Below are positions 1 through 7,019 of a stretch of 8,969 nt of DNA, in pieces; position 1 is the stretch's first letter; each line of letters starts with the position of its first letter. The position numbers were made by a program, and so were the translations under genes. The notes under the pieces were generated by a model that saw only the letters and a program-made list of their open reading frames with translations, had not been told where the DNA came from and did no database searches. The stretch is from Pseudomonadota bacterium (GTDB taxonomy: Bacteria > Pseudomonadota > Alphaproteobacteria > Rhizobiales > Rhizobiaceae): contig JAEXMK010000073.1 of the NCBI GenBank assembly GCA_023444445.1, forward strand, positions 1-8,969, in the 5' to 3' direction.

Positions 1-7
1 CCCCCCC

Positions 8-22
8 CGCCCGGTCCGGGCG
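8..22. repeat. GC-rich palindrome downstream of the chemotaxis receptor
   Basis: CGCCCGG and CCGGGCG flank a single central base, giving a perfect 15-base palindrome. As minus-strand RNA it could form a five-pair hairpin (CGCCC/GGGCG) about 55 bases past the receptor stop codon. The following bases are a G run on that strand, not a U run, so it is not a convincing intrinsic terminator. The window begins in a run of eight C. Nothing else is seen in bases 1-76. Confidence 0.35.
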
Positions 23-76
23 CGGCGCTTCAAGATACTTTTCTTCCCTCGTGACGGACCTGAGACAGCCCCGCTC

Positions 77-2434
77 TCAGAACTCCGTCCAGTCTTCACC
101 CTTCACGGCCAGCGCCGCATTGCCACGGGCGGCAACCGGGCGGGCTTTGGGGGAGGAAGTAACCGGTGCGACGGGCGCGTGGACCGAATTTACAGGGCGC
201 TGCATCTGCCGCGCCGTCTCCCGCAAGGCGGAGGCCTGCTGACCCAGCTGGAACTGTGCCAGCAGCGCCTGGAGATTGGCGCATTCCTGCGCGAGTCCGG
301 CGCCGGCCGCATTCATTTCCTCGACCATGGCGGCATTCTGCTGCGTGGCCTGATCCATGTGGTTGACGGCGGTGTTGACCTCGGAAAGGCCCGCCGACTG
401 TTCCTGTGCTGCGGTCGCTATGGCGTCCATATGGCTGTTGACGGAAAGCACCAGCTGCTCGATCTCGGAAAGCCCGACGCCGGTATCGGCCACCAGCTTC
501 ACACCCTCGCCCACCGCCACGGCTGACGTATTGATGAGCTGCTTGATTTCCTTGGCCGCATTGGCGGAGCGCTGCGCCAGTTCGCGCACTTCCTGTGCAA
601 CGACGGCAAAGCCCTTGCCGGCATCGCCCGCACGGGCCGCCTCGACGCCCGCATTCAGCGCCAGGAGGTTGGTCTGGAAGGCGATTTCATCGATGACGCC
701 GATGATCTGGCCGATCTGGCGCGAGGAGTGTTCGATGCGTTCCATGGCGGATACGGCATCGCGCACCACCTTGCCGGAAAGATCGGCTTTTGTCCTTGCT
801 TCCCGCACCGTATCGCGTGCCTCGCTGGCCCGCTTGGAGGTGGCGGAGACGTTGGCGGTGATCTCTTCCAGCGCGGCGGCGGTCTCTTCCAGGGAAGCGG
901 CCTGCTGCTCGGTGCGGCGGGAAAGATCGTCGGATGCGGACGACACCTCGTGAGCGCCGCCATTCACCGTCTGTACGGACTGGCCGACGCTGGTCAGCGC
1001 TTCGCGCAGCTGATGAACTGAGCTGTTGAAATCGTGCCGCAGCGTTTCGAATTGCGGCGCAAAGGGCGTGGCGATCTCACAGAGCATATCGCCTGAGGCA
1101 AGGCGGCGAAGACCGCCCGCCAGCGAACCCGTGGCCTGGTTGAGCCGTTCTTCGGCCTCGGCCTCGGCGCGCTGCTGCATCTCGATGCGGTCCCGCTCGG
1201 CCTGCTCCCGGTTTGCGACCGCGTCCGCCTCCAGCTGCCGGTTGCGGATGGCGGCCTCACGGAAGACTTCCACGGCGCGGGCCATTTCACCAATCTCGTC
1301 GCCGCGTTTTGCGCCGGCGACATCGATTGCGAGATTGCCACCCGAAAGCTCCATCATCGCGTTGGTCAGGCGGGTAATCGGCCGGGTGACGCGGCCGACG
1401 ATGACGGCGAGCGAGACAATGCAGAGCGCGAGTGTGGCAACGAAGACGGCAAGATAGATCACCGCATCGATAAAGGCACCCTGTTTTGCCTTTGCGGCAT
1501 TGGCATCGAGGACATCCATGGCGGCAGAGGCGATCTTGGCGATCGTACCGAGATTTTCGGTGACGGTGGTGCGCCAGCTATCCATGGTGAAGGCCGGTGT
1601 GCGACCATTGTTCAGGTCATCGATGAGCTTGGCGCGCTGGGTGTTGAAATCACCCTTGAAGTAGCTCTTGTCGGCAGCCGCATACATGTCCCTGAGCGAT
1701 TGCGGCGTCGATTCATGCGCAACGAGATCACCCGTTGCCTTCCACGCGAAAGCCGCGCCGGCATCAAACGCGCCGAGCTGCTGCATTTCCGGCGCGGTCA
1801 ATGGCCGGTTCTGCGCCATGGCACCATTGAGAATGACGGTGGCGCTGCCACCAAGCGCGCGGGCGGACCAGCTGTAGGAACGCAGCTGGATGAGGCCCGT
1901 CTGGCCCTGATCGAGCGAGCGGACGGCGCCTTCCAGCGCCGTGGAACCCGCTTCCAGCGAGGCGAGGAACTCGCCGCCAAGCGTCATGACGGTCTTGTCG
2001 AGCCCGCTTTCGCGCCGGTCGAGCGGCTGCGAGACATTGGCGTCGACTTTCTTCCGAAGCTCGACGAACTGCGCGTAGACATCCGTCACCCGCTTGAGCG
2101 GCCCTTGCACCTTGGCATCTTCAAGCGACGAAGACTGCGCAAGGAATGCCGTCATGGCGGCATCCACTTTCTGGCGTGCGGCCGTAACACTGGCGATGCT
2201 GCCTGCCGACTTCGATGGATCGAGCGTCAGAGCCGTGGCGCTGTCGCCGCGTTCGCTGCGGAAGTTCAGGAGGGCGTTGAAAAGAAGCTTGTCCAGCGAG
2301 ACGAGCTGCGCGACCTCCGAAAAGGCCGTGGCGCGATTGACCGAGCGCCACGATTGCGTGCCGACCAAACCGGCAAGTGCGAGACTGATGGTGAGGAAAA
2401 AACCAACAAGAATATTACGAATGCTGAAAGACAT
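77..2434 (-). CDS. Methyl-accepting chemotaxis protein, transmembrane, 785 aa
   Basis: Chemoreceptor that senses a ligand outside the inner membrane and controls the CheA/CheW kinase complex. Seen in the sequence: a membrane segment at about residues 7-27; a large extracytoplasmic region at 30-322 with an RSERG motif near 59-63; a second membrane segment at 323-347; a HAMP domain at 348-400 ([25 protein letters not shown]); a charged coiled coil at 400-430; a HAMP-like stretch at 435-484 ([13 protein letters not shown]); and the signalling domain at about 485-735. The kinase-control tip carries [21 protein letters not shown] at 583-603. The last five residues, DWTEF, fit the xWxxF tether that binds CheR/CheB methylation enzymes in other receptors. 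The RxERG motif recalls nitrate/nitrite-sensing (NIT-type) domains, but the ligand cannot be read from sequence. The start follows a weak GGGGG-type ribosome site. A possible -10 element (TTATAC) lies at 2487-2492. It stands alone, with no che genes beside it. Confidence 0.95.
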   Translation of the reverse strand: MSFSIRNILVGFFLTISLALAGLVGTQSWRSVNRATAFSEVAQLVSLDKLLFNALLNFRSERGDSATALTLDPSKSAGSIASVTAARQKVDAAMTAFLAQSSSLEDAKVQGPLKRVTDVYAQFVELRKKVDANVSQPLDRRESGLDKTVMTLGGEFLASLEAGSTALEGAVRSLDQGQTGLIQLRSYSWSARALGGSATVILNGAMAQNRPLTAPEMQQLGAFDAGAAFAWKATGDLVAHESTPQSLRDMYAAADKSYFKGDFNTQRAKLIDDLNNGRTPAFTMDSWRTTVTENLGTIAKIASAAMDVLDANAAKAKQGAFIDAVIYLAVFVATLALCIVSLAVIVGRVTRPITRLTNAMMELSGGNLAIDVAGAKRGDEIGEMARAVEVFREAAIRNRQLEADAVANREQAERDRIEMQQRAEAEAEERLNQATGSLAGGLRRLASGDMLCEIATPFAPQFETLRHDFNSSVHQLREALTSVGQSVQTVNGGAHEVSSASDDLSRRTEQQAASLEETAAALEEITANVSATSKRASEARDTVREARTKADLSGKVVRDAVSAMERIEHSSRQIGQIIGVIDEIAFQTNLLALNAGVEAARAGDAGKGFAVVAQEVRELAQRSANAAKEIKQLINTSAVAVGEGVKLVADTGVGLSEIEQLVLSVNSHMDAIATAAQEQSAGLSEVNTAVNHMDQATQQNAAMVEEMNAAGAGLAQECANLQALLAQFQLGQQASALRETARQMQRPVNSVHAPVAPVTSSPKARPVAARGNAALAVKGEDWTEF

Positions 2435-2537
2435 CAGGCAGCCCCCGCTAGCCGAAAATGAAGATGCCGCAGGCTACAGGTCCGTTGTATAAAATTGCAT
2501 TAAATTCCCCGGTCTTTTGAAGGGAAATATTGCATCG

Positions 2538-2582
2538 CAAAAAACAGAGGGCCATGGCCTGCGGAACGCCGGCCATGGCCCT
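2538..2582 (-). terminator. Intrinsic terminator of the aminotransferase gene
   Basis: A perfect 12-bp stem is formed by 2548-2559 and 2571-2582 (core GGCCATGGCC on both arms) with an 11-base loop. On the minus strand the stem is followed by TCTG and six T (2539-2544). It begins about 20 bases past the aminotransferase stop codon. Stem followed by a U run is the classic rho-independent design, and it would keep transcription from entering the receptor gene on the same strand. Confidence 0.85.
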
Positions 2583-2602
2583 GAATGGCATGAATGCCGG
2601 CC

Positions 2603-3484
2603 TCAGACGTCCGCGCCGAGCCTCGCCCAATCCATATAGAGATCAAGTGCCTTGCGCGCGACCGGACCTGCCTGCAATTCGCGGTCATCCAGCTTCACGA
2701 CAGGCGACACCTTGGAATAATTGCCCGAGCAGAAGATTTCATCGGCCTCGCGGAAATCCTCGACCGACAGGGTCGTTTCCTGGACATCGAAGCCGGCCTG
2801 ACGCAGAAGGCCGATCACACGCGAACGGGTGATGCCAGCAAGGAAGGTGCGGTTGGCGACGGGCGTGAAGACGACACCATCCTTGACCATGAAGACGTTG
2901 GCCGAGGCGGATTCAGCGACATTGCCGTTCATGTCGCGCATCAGCGCATTGTCGAAACCGCGCGAACGGGCTTCCAGAATGGCGCGGCCGCTATTGGGAT
3001 AAAGGCTTCCGGCCTTGGCGTCGGTCATTGCGGTTTCCGGCGACGGGCGGCGCAGCGGCGAAACGGTGAGCGTCAACGGCTTGCCGGCATCCATCGGCGC
3101 TTCGAACAGGCAGAGGGCAAAACGAGTGGAGCTGGCATCCGGCGCCACGACGCTGCCGGGCATGCCGTGTTCCGCCCAATACATCGGTTTGATATAGATC
3201 GCCATCTTGCCGTCGAATTTGCTGACACCTTCCAGCGCCAGAGCTTCGATCTCTTCCGCCGTCATGGTCGGCTTCATGCCCATGTTGACCGCAGAACGGT
3301 TGACCCGCTGGCAATGCAGATCGAGATCGGGCGCGACGCCATCAAACCAGCGTGCGCCATCGAATACGGTGGAAGCCAGCCACATGGCATGCGAGGTCGG
3401 CCCGATGAGCGGCGGATTGCCGGGCAGCCATTGACCGTCAACATAGGTCCAGGTGGTTGATCGGGGTGCGGTATCGACGCTCAT
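2603..3484 (-). CDS. Fold-type IV PLP aminotransferase (branched-chain amino acid aminotransferase type), 293 aa
   Basis: Predicted cytosolic PLP enzyme that moves an amino group between an amino acid, probably branched-chain, and a 2-oxoacid. Family features seen: SHAMWLASTVFDG near the N-terminus (31-43); Arg60 in LHCQRVNRSA, where the cofactor-phosphate arginine sits in IlvE; Lys157 in DAKAGSLYPNSGRAILEA as the likely Schiff-base lysine; Glu191 in NVAESASANVF as the likely partner of the pyridine nitrogen; then LAGITRSRV (215-223) and EADEIFCSGNYSKVSPV (246-262). The last block differs from the TGTAAEVTPV usual in standard IlvE, so a sideline role or other substrate range is possible and I give no gene symbol. 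The open frame extends to 3823, but the ATG at 3484 has AGGAG seven bases upstream and the product then has normal family length. It is divergent from the methyltransferase and monocistronic, with its own terminator. Confidence 0.9.
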   Translation of the reverse strand: MSVDTAPRSTTWTYVDGQWLPGNPPLIGPTSHAMWLASTVFDGARWFDGVAPDLDLHCQRVNRSAVNMGMKPTMTAEEIEALALEGVSKFDGKMAIYIKPMYWAEHGMPGSVVAPDASSTRFALCLFEAPMDAGKPLTLTVSPLRRPSPETAMTDAKAGSLYPNSGRAILEARSRGFDNALMRDMNGNVAESASANVFMVKDGVVFTPVANRTFLAGITRSRVIGLLRQAGFDVQETTLSVEDFREADEIFCSGNYSKVSPVVKLDDRELQAGPVARKALDLYMDWARLGADV

Positions 3485-3821
3485 GGCGGGCTCCTGTCTT
3501 CGGCATTTCCGTCTGGCGAAAACGCTCCGTCTTTTTGTCTTGATGCATTGCCGGGTGAGGAACGCTGCGCGCGTGCAACCGGGCAAGTGCGGGAAATCGG
3601 CCGGAGTGAATGCCTCTCCCTCAATGAGGTCAAGTTTTAATTGCCGCGATTTCTGATTTTGATGGAAAATAACAAAGCAGCGGCCCCGCCTGGATGTTTT
3701 ATGAGGCGAAACAAAAGGTTGATGAATAGATTCATCACAATAATTCATCGATTGAATGATGGCGGGGCGATTTCGCCCATGCGATGCTGTCGATCTGACG
3801 GCAGTCCGCAGGAGAAAAATC
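3485..3821. promoter_or_regulatory. Divergent intergenic region between aminotransferase and methyltransferase genes
   Basis: These 337 bases hold no convincing gene. The part next to the aminotransferase contains a weak minus-strand promoter candidate: TTGACC at 3628-3633 and TTCACT at 3605-3610, 17 bases apart, with a short palindrome CCTCAATGAGG at 3619-3629 touching the -35. The AT-rich part at 3700-3760 holds AATAAT at 3739-3744, a possible plus-strand -10. A short hairpin, GGGCGA/TCGCCC at 3765-3778, lies in the methyltransferase leader. Its ribosome site AGGAG is at 3811-3815. All the promoter assignments are by eye and weak. Confidence 0.4.
3720..3737. promoter_or_regulatory. Perfect inverted repeat, candidate operator
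   Basis: TGATGAATAGATTCATCA is a perfect 8+2+8 palindrome. Nine bases further on, ATTCA (3743-3747) and TGAAT (3753-3757) form a second, related inverted repeat around TCGAT. Both lie about 65-100 bases upstream of the methyltransferase start, where a dimeric regulator would be expected to bind. No regulator gene for it is adjacent, and the protein is unknown. Confidence 0.45.
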
Positions 3822-4592
3822 ATGGCATGGTCCGCACAGCAATATCTGAAATTCGAAGACGAGCGGACGCGCCCGGCGCGCGATCTCCTGGCCCAGGTGC
3901 CGCTGGAGCGGGTGCTGAACGGCTATGACCTCGGTTGCGGTCCCGGCAATTCCACCGAGCTTCTGACCGACCGTTACGGCGTCAATGTCATCACCGGCAT
4001 CGATAGTGATGATGATATGCTGGCGAAGGCAGCAGACCGGCTGCCGACCACCCGCTTCGGCAAGGCCGATCTTGCAAAATGGAAGCCGGCGCAGAAGGCT
4101 GACCTGCTTTACGCCAACGCTGTCTTCCAATGGGTGCCGGATCATCTCGCGGTTCTGTCGCAGCTGATGGACCAATTGGAAAGCGGTGGTGTTCTGGCCG
4201 TGCAAATGCCTGACAATCTGCAGGAGCCAACGCATATCGCGATGCATGAGACAGGTGACGAAGGCCCGTGGAAGCAGACTTTTTCCGATGGCCGGTTGCG
4301 GCGCAAGCCCCTGCCCGCACCTTCGGATTATTTCGATGCGCTTTTACCGAAATCCGCGCGGGTGGATGTGTGGCATACGATCTATAATCACCCGATGAAG
4401 GATGCGGATAGCATCGTCGAATGGGTGAAGGGCACGGGGCTGCGCCCCTATCTGGCCGCCGCCGGCGAGGAAAACCGCGAAGCTTTCCTCGCCGATTATA
4501 CGAGGCGCATCGCGGCGGCTTATCCGCCCATGGCCGATGGCCGGCTGCTCCTGCGCTTTCCCCGGCTTTTCGTGGTGGCGGTGAAGAAGTAG
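3822..4592 (+). CDS. tam: Trans-aconitate 2-methyltransferase, 256 aa
   Basis: SAM-dependent cytosolic enzyme that methylates trans-aconitate, an inhibitory side product of cis-aconitate, and so relieves aconitase. The N-terminus [21 protein letters not shown] is the Tam signature. The class I SAM fold follows: motif [14 protein letters not shown], at 36-48; the acidic ribose contact in GIDSDDDML around Asp61; FGKADLAKW with Asp83 at the adenine pocket; and [13 protein letters not shown] at 96-108. The C-terminal half (TSDG-type linker, then [18 protein letters not shown] and [11 protein letters not shown]) also fits Tam. The length equals the usual family length. The frame is open back to 3756, but the ATG at 3822 has AGGAG seven bases upstream and starts exactly at the conserved MAWS. 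It is divergent from the aminotransferase and has no co-transcribed neighbour. Confidence 0.95.
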   Translation: MAWSAQQYLKFEDERTRPARDLLAQVPLERVLNGYDLGCGPGNSTELLTDRYGVNVITGIDSDDDMLAKAADRLPTTRFGKADLAKWKPAQKADLLYANAVFQWVPDHLAVLSQLMDQLESGGVLAVQMPDNLQEPTHIAMHETGDEGPWKQTFSDGRLRRKPLPAPSDYFDALLPKSARVDVWHTIYNHPMKDADSIVEWVKGTGLRPYLAAAGEENREAFLADYTRRIAAAYPPMADGRLLLRFPRLFVVAVKK

Positions 4593-4601
4593 GGCATCAG
4601 A

Positions 4602-4621
4602 CGCGACGTGGGATTGTCGCG
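4602..4621 (+). terminator. Weak hairpin after the methyltransferase gene
   Basis: CGCGAC (4602-4607) and GTCGCG (4616-4621) form a six-pair stem with an eight-base loop, starting nine bases after the tam stop codon. There is no T run after it. It may help end or protect the transcript, but it does not meet the standard for an intrinsic terminator. Confidence 0.3.
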
Positions 4622-4641
4622 CGCAGACGCCTCTTCACCAC

Positions 4642-4747
4642 CCTCATTGCTGTGCCTGTCACCGGTATCCAGCCAGCCCGAGTCCTTGGCAGAAAGGACC
4701 ATTTCCGCCACGCAGACTAGATCCCTGTGACAAGCACAGGGATGAGG
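4642..4747. repeat. 106-bp palindrome-bounded rhizobial intergenic repeat
   Basis: The element starts with CCTCAT and ends with ATGAGG. Its outer 32 bases are imperfect inverted copies of each other (25 of 32 identical). The right end (4721-4743) is itself a perfect palindrome: ATCCCTGTG, loop ACAAG, CACAGGGAT. The left end (4646-4668) is a decayed version of the same palindrome. Between them sits a smaller hairpin, GTCCTT/AAGGAC, at 4682-4699. The size and two-palindrome plan resemble the RIME-type mosaic repeats reported in rhizobia, from memory and not checked. It lies between the convergent ends of tam and the VOC gene. The same terminal palindrome is the site occupied by the IS110 element at 8943-8969. 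Confidence 0.8.
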
Positions 4748-4802
4748 ACAATGCGGATTGGAGCGTGCGGAATACCGCGTGGGTGGACGACAATGGCTTT
4801 AT

Positions 4803-4819
4803 TTGGCCAACCCGGCCAA
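4803..4819 (-). terminator. Hairpin after the VOC gene
   Basis: TTGGCC (4803-4808) and GGCCAA (4814-4819) pair around a five-base loop, 11 bases past the VOC stop codon. The following minus-strand bases, ATAAAGCC, are not T-rich, so terminator function is only possible. Confidence 0.3.
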
Positions 4820-4830
4820 GCCGCTTGTCG

Positions 4831-5199
4831 TCAGCCCGCGAAGGCATAAACCCGGAGGCGATGGCTGTCCGGGTCGGTGGCCGTGAAGGTGTACCCAAAC
4901 TCCATTTTCGCTGGCTGCTGCAGCATGGCGACGCCTCTTGCCTTCCACCCGGCAAAAGTCTCATCCACCTTCGCATCGTTTTCGACGCGGAAGGCAAGTT
5001 CTCCGCCGCCGCCTGTCAAGGATGCCTTCGGTTCCACGGTGTGCCGCGACCAGAGCCCGAGCTTCATGCCGTTGGCAAGGACGAAGAGGGAAAATGTCGG
5101 GGAGGATTCGACCGGGTCGGCGCCCAGCAGCGCCTTGTAGAATTCCGTGCTGGCCGGCGGATTGTCGACATAGAGGATGGTGAAATCGGGATGGGTCAT
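4831..5199 (-). CDS. VOC (glyoxalase/bleomycin-resistance fold) family protein, 122 aa
   Basis: Small single-domain protein of the vicinal oxygen chelate superfamily, probably a cytosolic dimer. FTILYVDNPPASTEFYKALLGADPV (6-30) is the first beta-alpha-beta unit, and GGELAFRVEND (65-75) with FGYTFTATDPDSHRLRVYAF (101-120) is the second. The places where glyoxalase I carries metal ligands look altered: Thr7 stands where the first His is usual, and Arg116 replaces the Glu expected after DPD-x-H-x-x. This favours a ligand-binding or sequestering role like bleomycin-binding proteins over a metal-dependent lyase, but the substrate is unknown. The start has AGGAG seven bases upstream. It lies 48 bases after the YafY-type regulator gene on the same strand, so the two are probably co-transcribed. 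Confidence 0.88.
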   Translation of the reverse strand: MTHPDFTILYVDNPPASTEFYKALLGADPVESSPTFSLFVLANGMKLGLWSRHTVEPKASLTGGGGELAFRVENDAKVDETFAGWKARGVAMLQQPAKMEFGYTFTATDPDSHRLRVYAFAG

Positions 5200-5247
5200 G
5201 GTCGTTCTCCTGAGTTGCGGATGAACGGTTTCTAGACCCGCCTGCTG

Positions 5248-5955
5248 TCAGTTTTTGTCAGCATGATGCCGTCGCCGCTGTTTTTCCCGCTCACGCCATT
5301 CTTTCAGCAGGACCTGGCGGCGGCGCGGGTAACGGCTATCGAGAGGGCGGAAGCTCTCGATACGGTCAGCCCGGAAACTGCGGAAATCCTGCCGGGCCTC
5401 GCACCATGCCAGCACCACCCGCACCAGATCGAAAAAAGCAAGCGCGAACGGCCAGACAACTCTCTCCGTCGTATCTCCCTTTTCATCACGATAGGTCATC
5501 GCCACCTTGCTCTCCTTCCTGATTGTCTCGCGAATGGCGGCGAGATCGACATGGATGGCGGAAGGGCCCTGCCCCGGGCCGACAAGCAGGGTGGAATGAT
5601 CGAGTTCTTCGCGCAGGGCATCGGGAAGCACGGCGCCAATCTTGACGAGTGCGGCACGGGCAGCCTCGGCCAGTCCGGCATCAGCACGGCCCGCGACCCA
5701 GCGCGAGCCCAGCACCAGCGCCTCGATTTCCTGCTGCGAAAACATCAGCGGCGGCAACAGGAAACCGGGACGCAGCACATAACCCACACCCGCCTCGCCC
5801 TCGATATCCGCGCCCTGCGCCTGCAGCGTCGCTATATCGCGGTAAAGCGTGCGCAGGCTGACACCGGTCTCAGCGGCAAGGGCCGCGCCGCTGACCGGCA
5901 TGCGGTGGGAGCGCAGGATCTGCAACAGATCGAGAAGCCGTTGTGAGCGCGACAC
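5248..5955 (-). CDS. YafY-type HTH and WYL-domain transcriptional regulator, 235 aa
   Basis: DNA-binding regulator with an N-terminal HTH_11/DeoR-like domain (SRSQRLLDLLQILRSHRMPV at 2-21, then GVSLRTLYRDIATLQAQG at 31-48, the recognition region) and a C-terminal WYL domain (about 138-205). The last conserved strand, VVLAWCEARQDFRSFRADRIESF (180-202), matches the usual ligand-sensing stretch. The frame is open to an ATG at 6165, but that extension has no family resemblance. I chose the GTG at 5955, which has AAGGAA seven bases upstream and puts the conserved SRSQRLL right at the N-terminus. The C-terminus is very basic (RRRQ, KQRRRHH). It is first of two genes with the VOC gene and divergent from the aldo/keto reductase, so control of one or both is plausible. 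The effector is unknown. Confidence 0.88.
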   Translation of the reverse strand: MSRSQRLLDLLQILRSHRMPVSGAALAAETGVSLRTLYRDIATLQAQGADIEGEAGVGYVLRPGFLLPPLMFSQQEIEALVLGSRWVAGRADAGLAEAARAALVKIGAVLPDALREELDHSTLLVGPGQGPSAIHVDLAAIRETIRKESKVAMTYRDEKGDTTERVVWPFALAFFDLVRVVLAWCEARQDFRSFRADRIESFRPLDSRYPRRRQVLLKEWREREKQRRRHHADKN

Positions 5956-6167
5956 GCCAGATTTCCTTCCATCCGTATATTTAAATCCATACCGCGATAT
6001 GATCTTGTGCAGCCGACTGTTATCGCCGCGCCTGTCCGCCCGCAATGGCGTGATGGTGATCGCGTCGAAACTGTTGAAACCAATCGCGCCGACACCAGTT
6101 AAGAAAGACGGCTTCCCCATCCGGCCACTTTCGCCGGCCATGTTTTCAGCAAACAGGAGAGACATCC
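5956..6167. promoter_or_regulatory. Divergent control region between the WYL regulator and the aldo/keto reductase
   Basis: This region of 212 bases contains no gene. It has an AT-rich block with ATTTAAAT near 5980-5990, next to the regulator start, and a weak plus-strand promoter candidate, TTGAAA at 6074-6079, with AGTTAA 17 bases later. A direct repeat, CCGGCCA (6121-6127 and 6134-6140), spaced by six bases, lies just ahead of the reductase ribosome site AGGAG. No single operator stands out. Confidence 0.35.
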
Positions 6168-6995
6168 ATGTACGACGTCAGCGCGAACGGCGCGAATATT
6201 CCCGCCCTCGGTTTCGGCACCTTCCGTATTCCCGAGGACGATGTCAGGCGCATTCTGCCGGAAGCGCTGAAACTCGGCTTCCGCCATGTCGATACTGCAC
6301 AGATCTACAAGAACGAAGGCGCGGTCGGCGAGGTCATCGCGCAATCGGGCATTTCCCGGCACGATATCTTTCTCACCACCAAGGTCTGGGTGGACCGATA
6401 CCGTCACGACGATTTTCTCGCCTCCGTCGATGAAAGCCTTGCGAAACTGAAGACCGACTATGTCGACCTGCTGCTGCTGCACTGGCCGAAGAGCGACGTT
6501 CCGCTTGCCGAGCGCATGGGTGCGCTGAATGCAATACGCAAGGCCGGCAAGGCGCGCAATATCGGCATTTCCAACTTCAACGTGGCGCTGACGCAAGAGG
6601 CCGTGGAACTGTCCGAGACGCCGCTTGCCACCAACCAGATCGAATATCACCCCTATCTCGACCAGACGAAGGTGATTTCCGCCGCGCGCCAGCACGGCAT
6701 GTCGGTGACGGCCTATTATCTGATGGCCGACGGCAAGGTGCCCAACGATCCCGTTCTGAAGGATATCGGCGCGAAACACGGCAAGACCGCCGCGCAGGTG
6801 ACCCTGCGCTGGGCGGTGCAACAGCCGGATATCGTGGCGCTTTCCAAGACGGCGACGGAAAGCCGCCTCAAGGAAAATTTCGATATTTTCGATTTCGCGC
6901 TCTCGGAAGAGGAGATGCGGGCAATCCATGCGCTGGCAAAGCCGGATGGCCGCATTGTCAGCCCCGGCCACCTCGCGCCCGATTGGGACAACTGA
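6168..6995 (+). CDS. dkgB: Aldo/keto reductase, DkgB-like (2,5-diketo-D-gluconate / methylglyoxal reductase type), 275 aa
   Basis: NADPH-dependent cytosolic reductase of small aldehydes and ketones. The catalytic tetrad is complete: Asp42 and Tyr47 in HVDTAQIYKNE, Lys72 in LTTKVWV and His105 in LLHWP. GISNF (133-137), TNQIEYHPYL (155-164) and the cofactor stretch SKTATESRLKEN (226-237) follow in family order. Resemblance to E. coli DkgB (YafB), as I remember it, runs the whole length: DTAQIY, SGISRHDIFLTTK against SGVPRHELYITTK, and a C-terminus RIVSPGHLAPDWD against RLVSPEGLAPEWD. The length fits. The start has AGGAG seven bases upstream. Physiological substrates in such enzymes include methylglyoxal and 2,5-diketogluconate; which applies here is not visible. 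It is divergent from the WYL regulator and ends 24 bases from the convergent LysE gene. Confidence 0.93.
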   Translation: MYDVSANGANIPALGFGTFRIPEDDVRRILPEALKLGFRHVDTAQIYKNEGAVGEVIAQSGISRHDIFLTTKVWVDRYRHDDFLASVDESLAKLKTDYVDLLLLHWPKSDVPLAERMGALNAIRKAGKARNIGISNFNVALTQEAVELSETPLATNQIEYHPYLDQTKVISAARQHGMSVTAYYLMADGKVPNDPVLKDIGAKHGKTAAQVTLRWAVQQPDIVALSKTATESRLKENFDIFDFALSEEEMRAIHALAKPDGRIVSPGHLAPDWDN

Positions 6996-7019
6996 GGCGG
7001 TCGGTCTTCCGCTCCGGTC

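Noticed and set aside
1700..2461. Long plus-strand open frame (253 codons) opposite the receptor gene
   Set aside because: It lies antisense to a clear receptor gene. The product is low-complexity and Arg-rich with no recognisable domain, as expected from high-GC codon bias.
2594..3460. Plus-strand open frame of 288 codons opposite the aminotransferase
   Set aside because: It is the mirror of a conserved PLP enzyme with all its motifs, and the product has no family features.
3619..3629. CCTCAATGAGG as a SoxR- or MerR-type operator
   Set aside because: Those sites are longer and need a 19-20 base promoter spacing. Here the palindrome is only 11 bases and the promoter itself is weak.
5956..6165. 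70-residue N-terminal extension of the WYL regulator from an ATG at 6165
   Set aside because: The extension does not resemble the family. The GTG at 5955 has a good ribosome site and places the conserved SRSQRLL at the start.
6099..6971. Minus-strand open frame of 290 codons opposite the aldo/keto reductase
   Set aside because: It is antisense to a well-supported enzyme, with no domain and no ribosome site.
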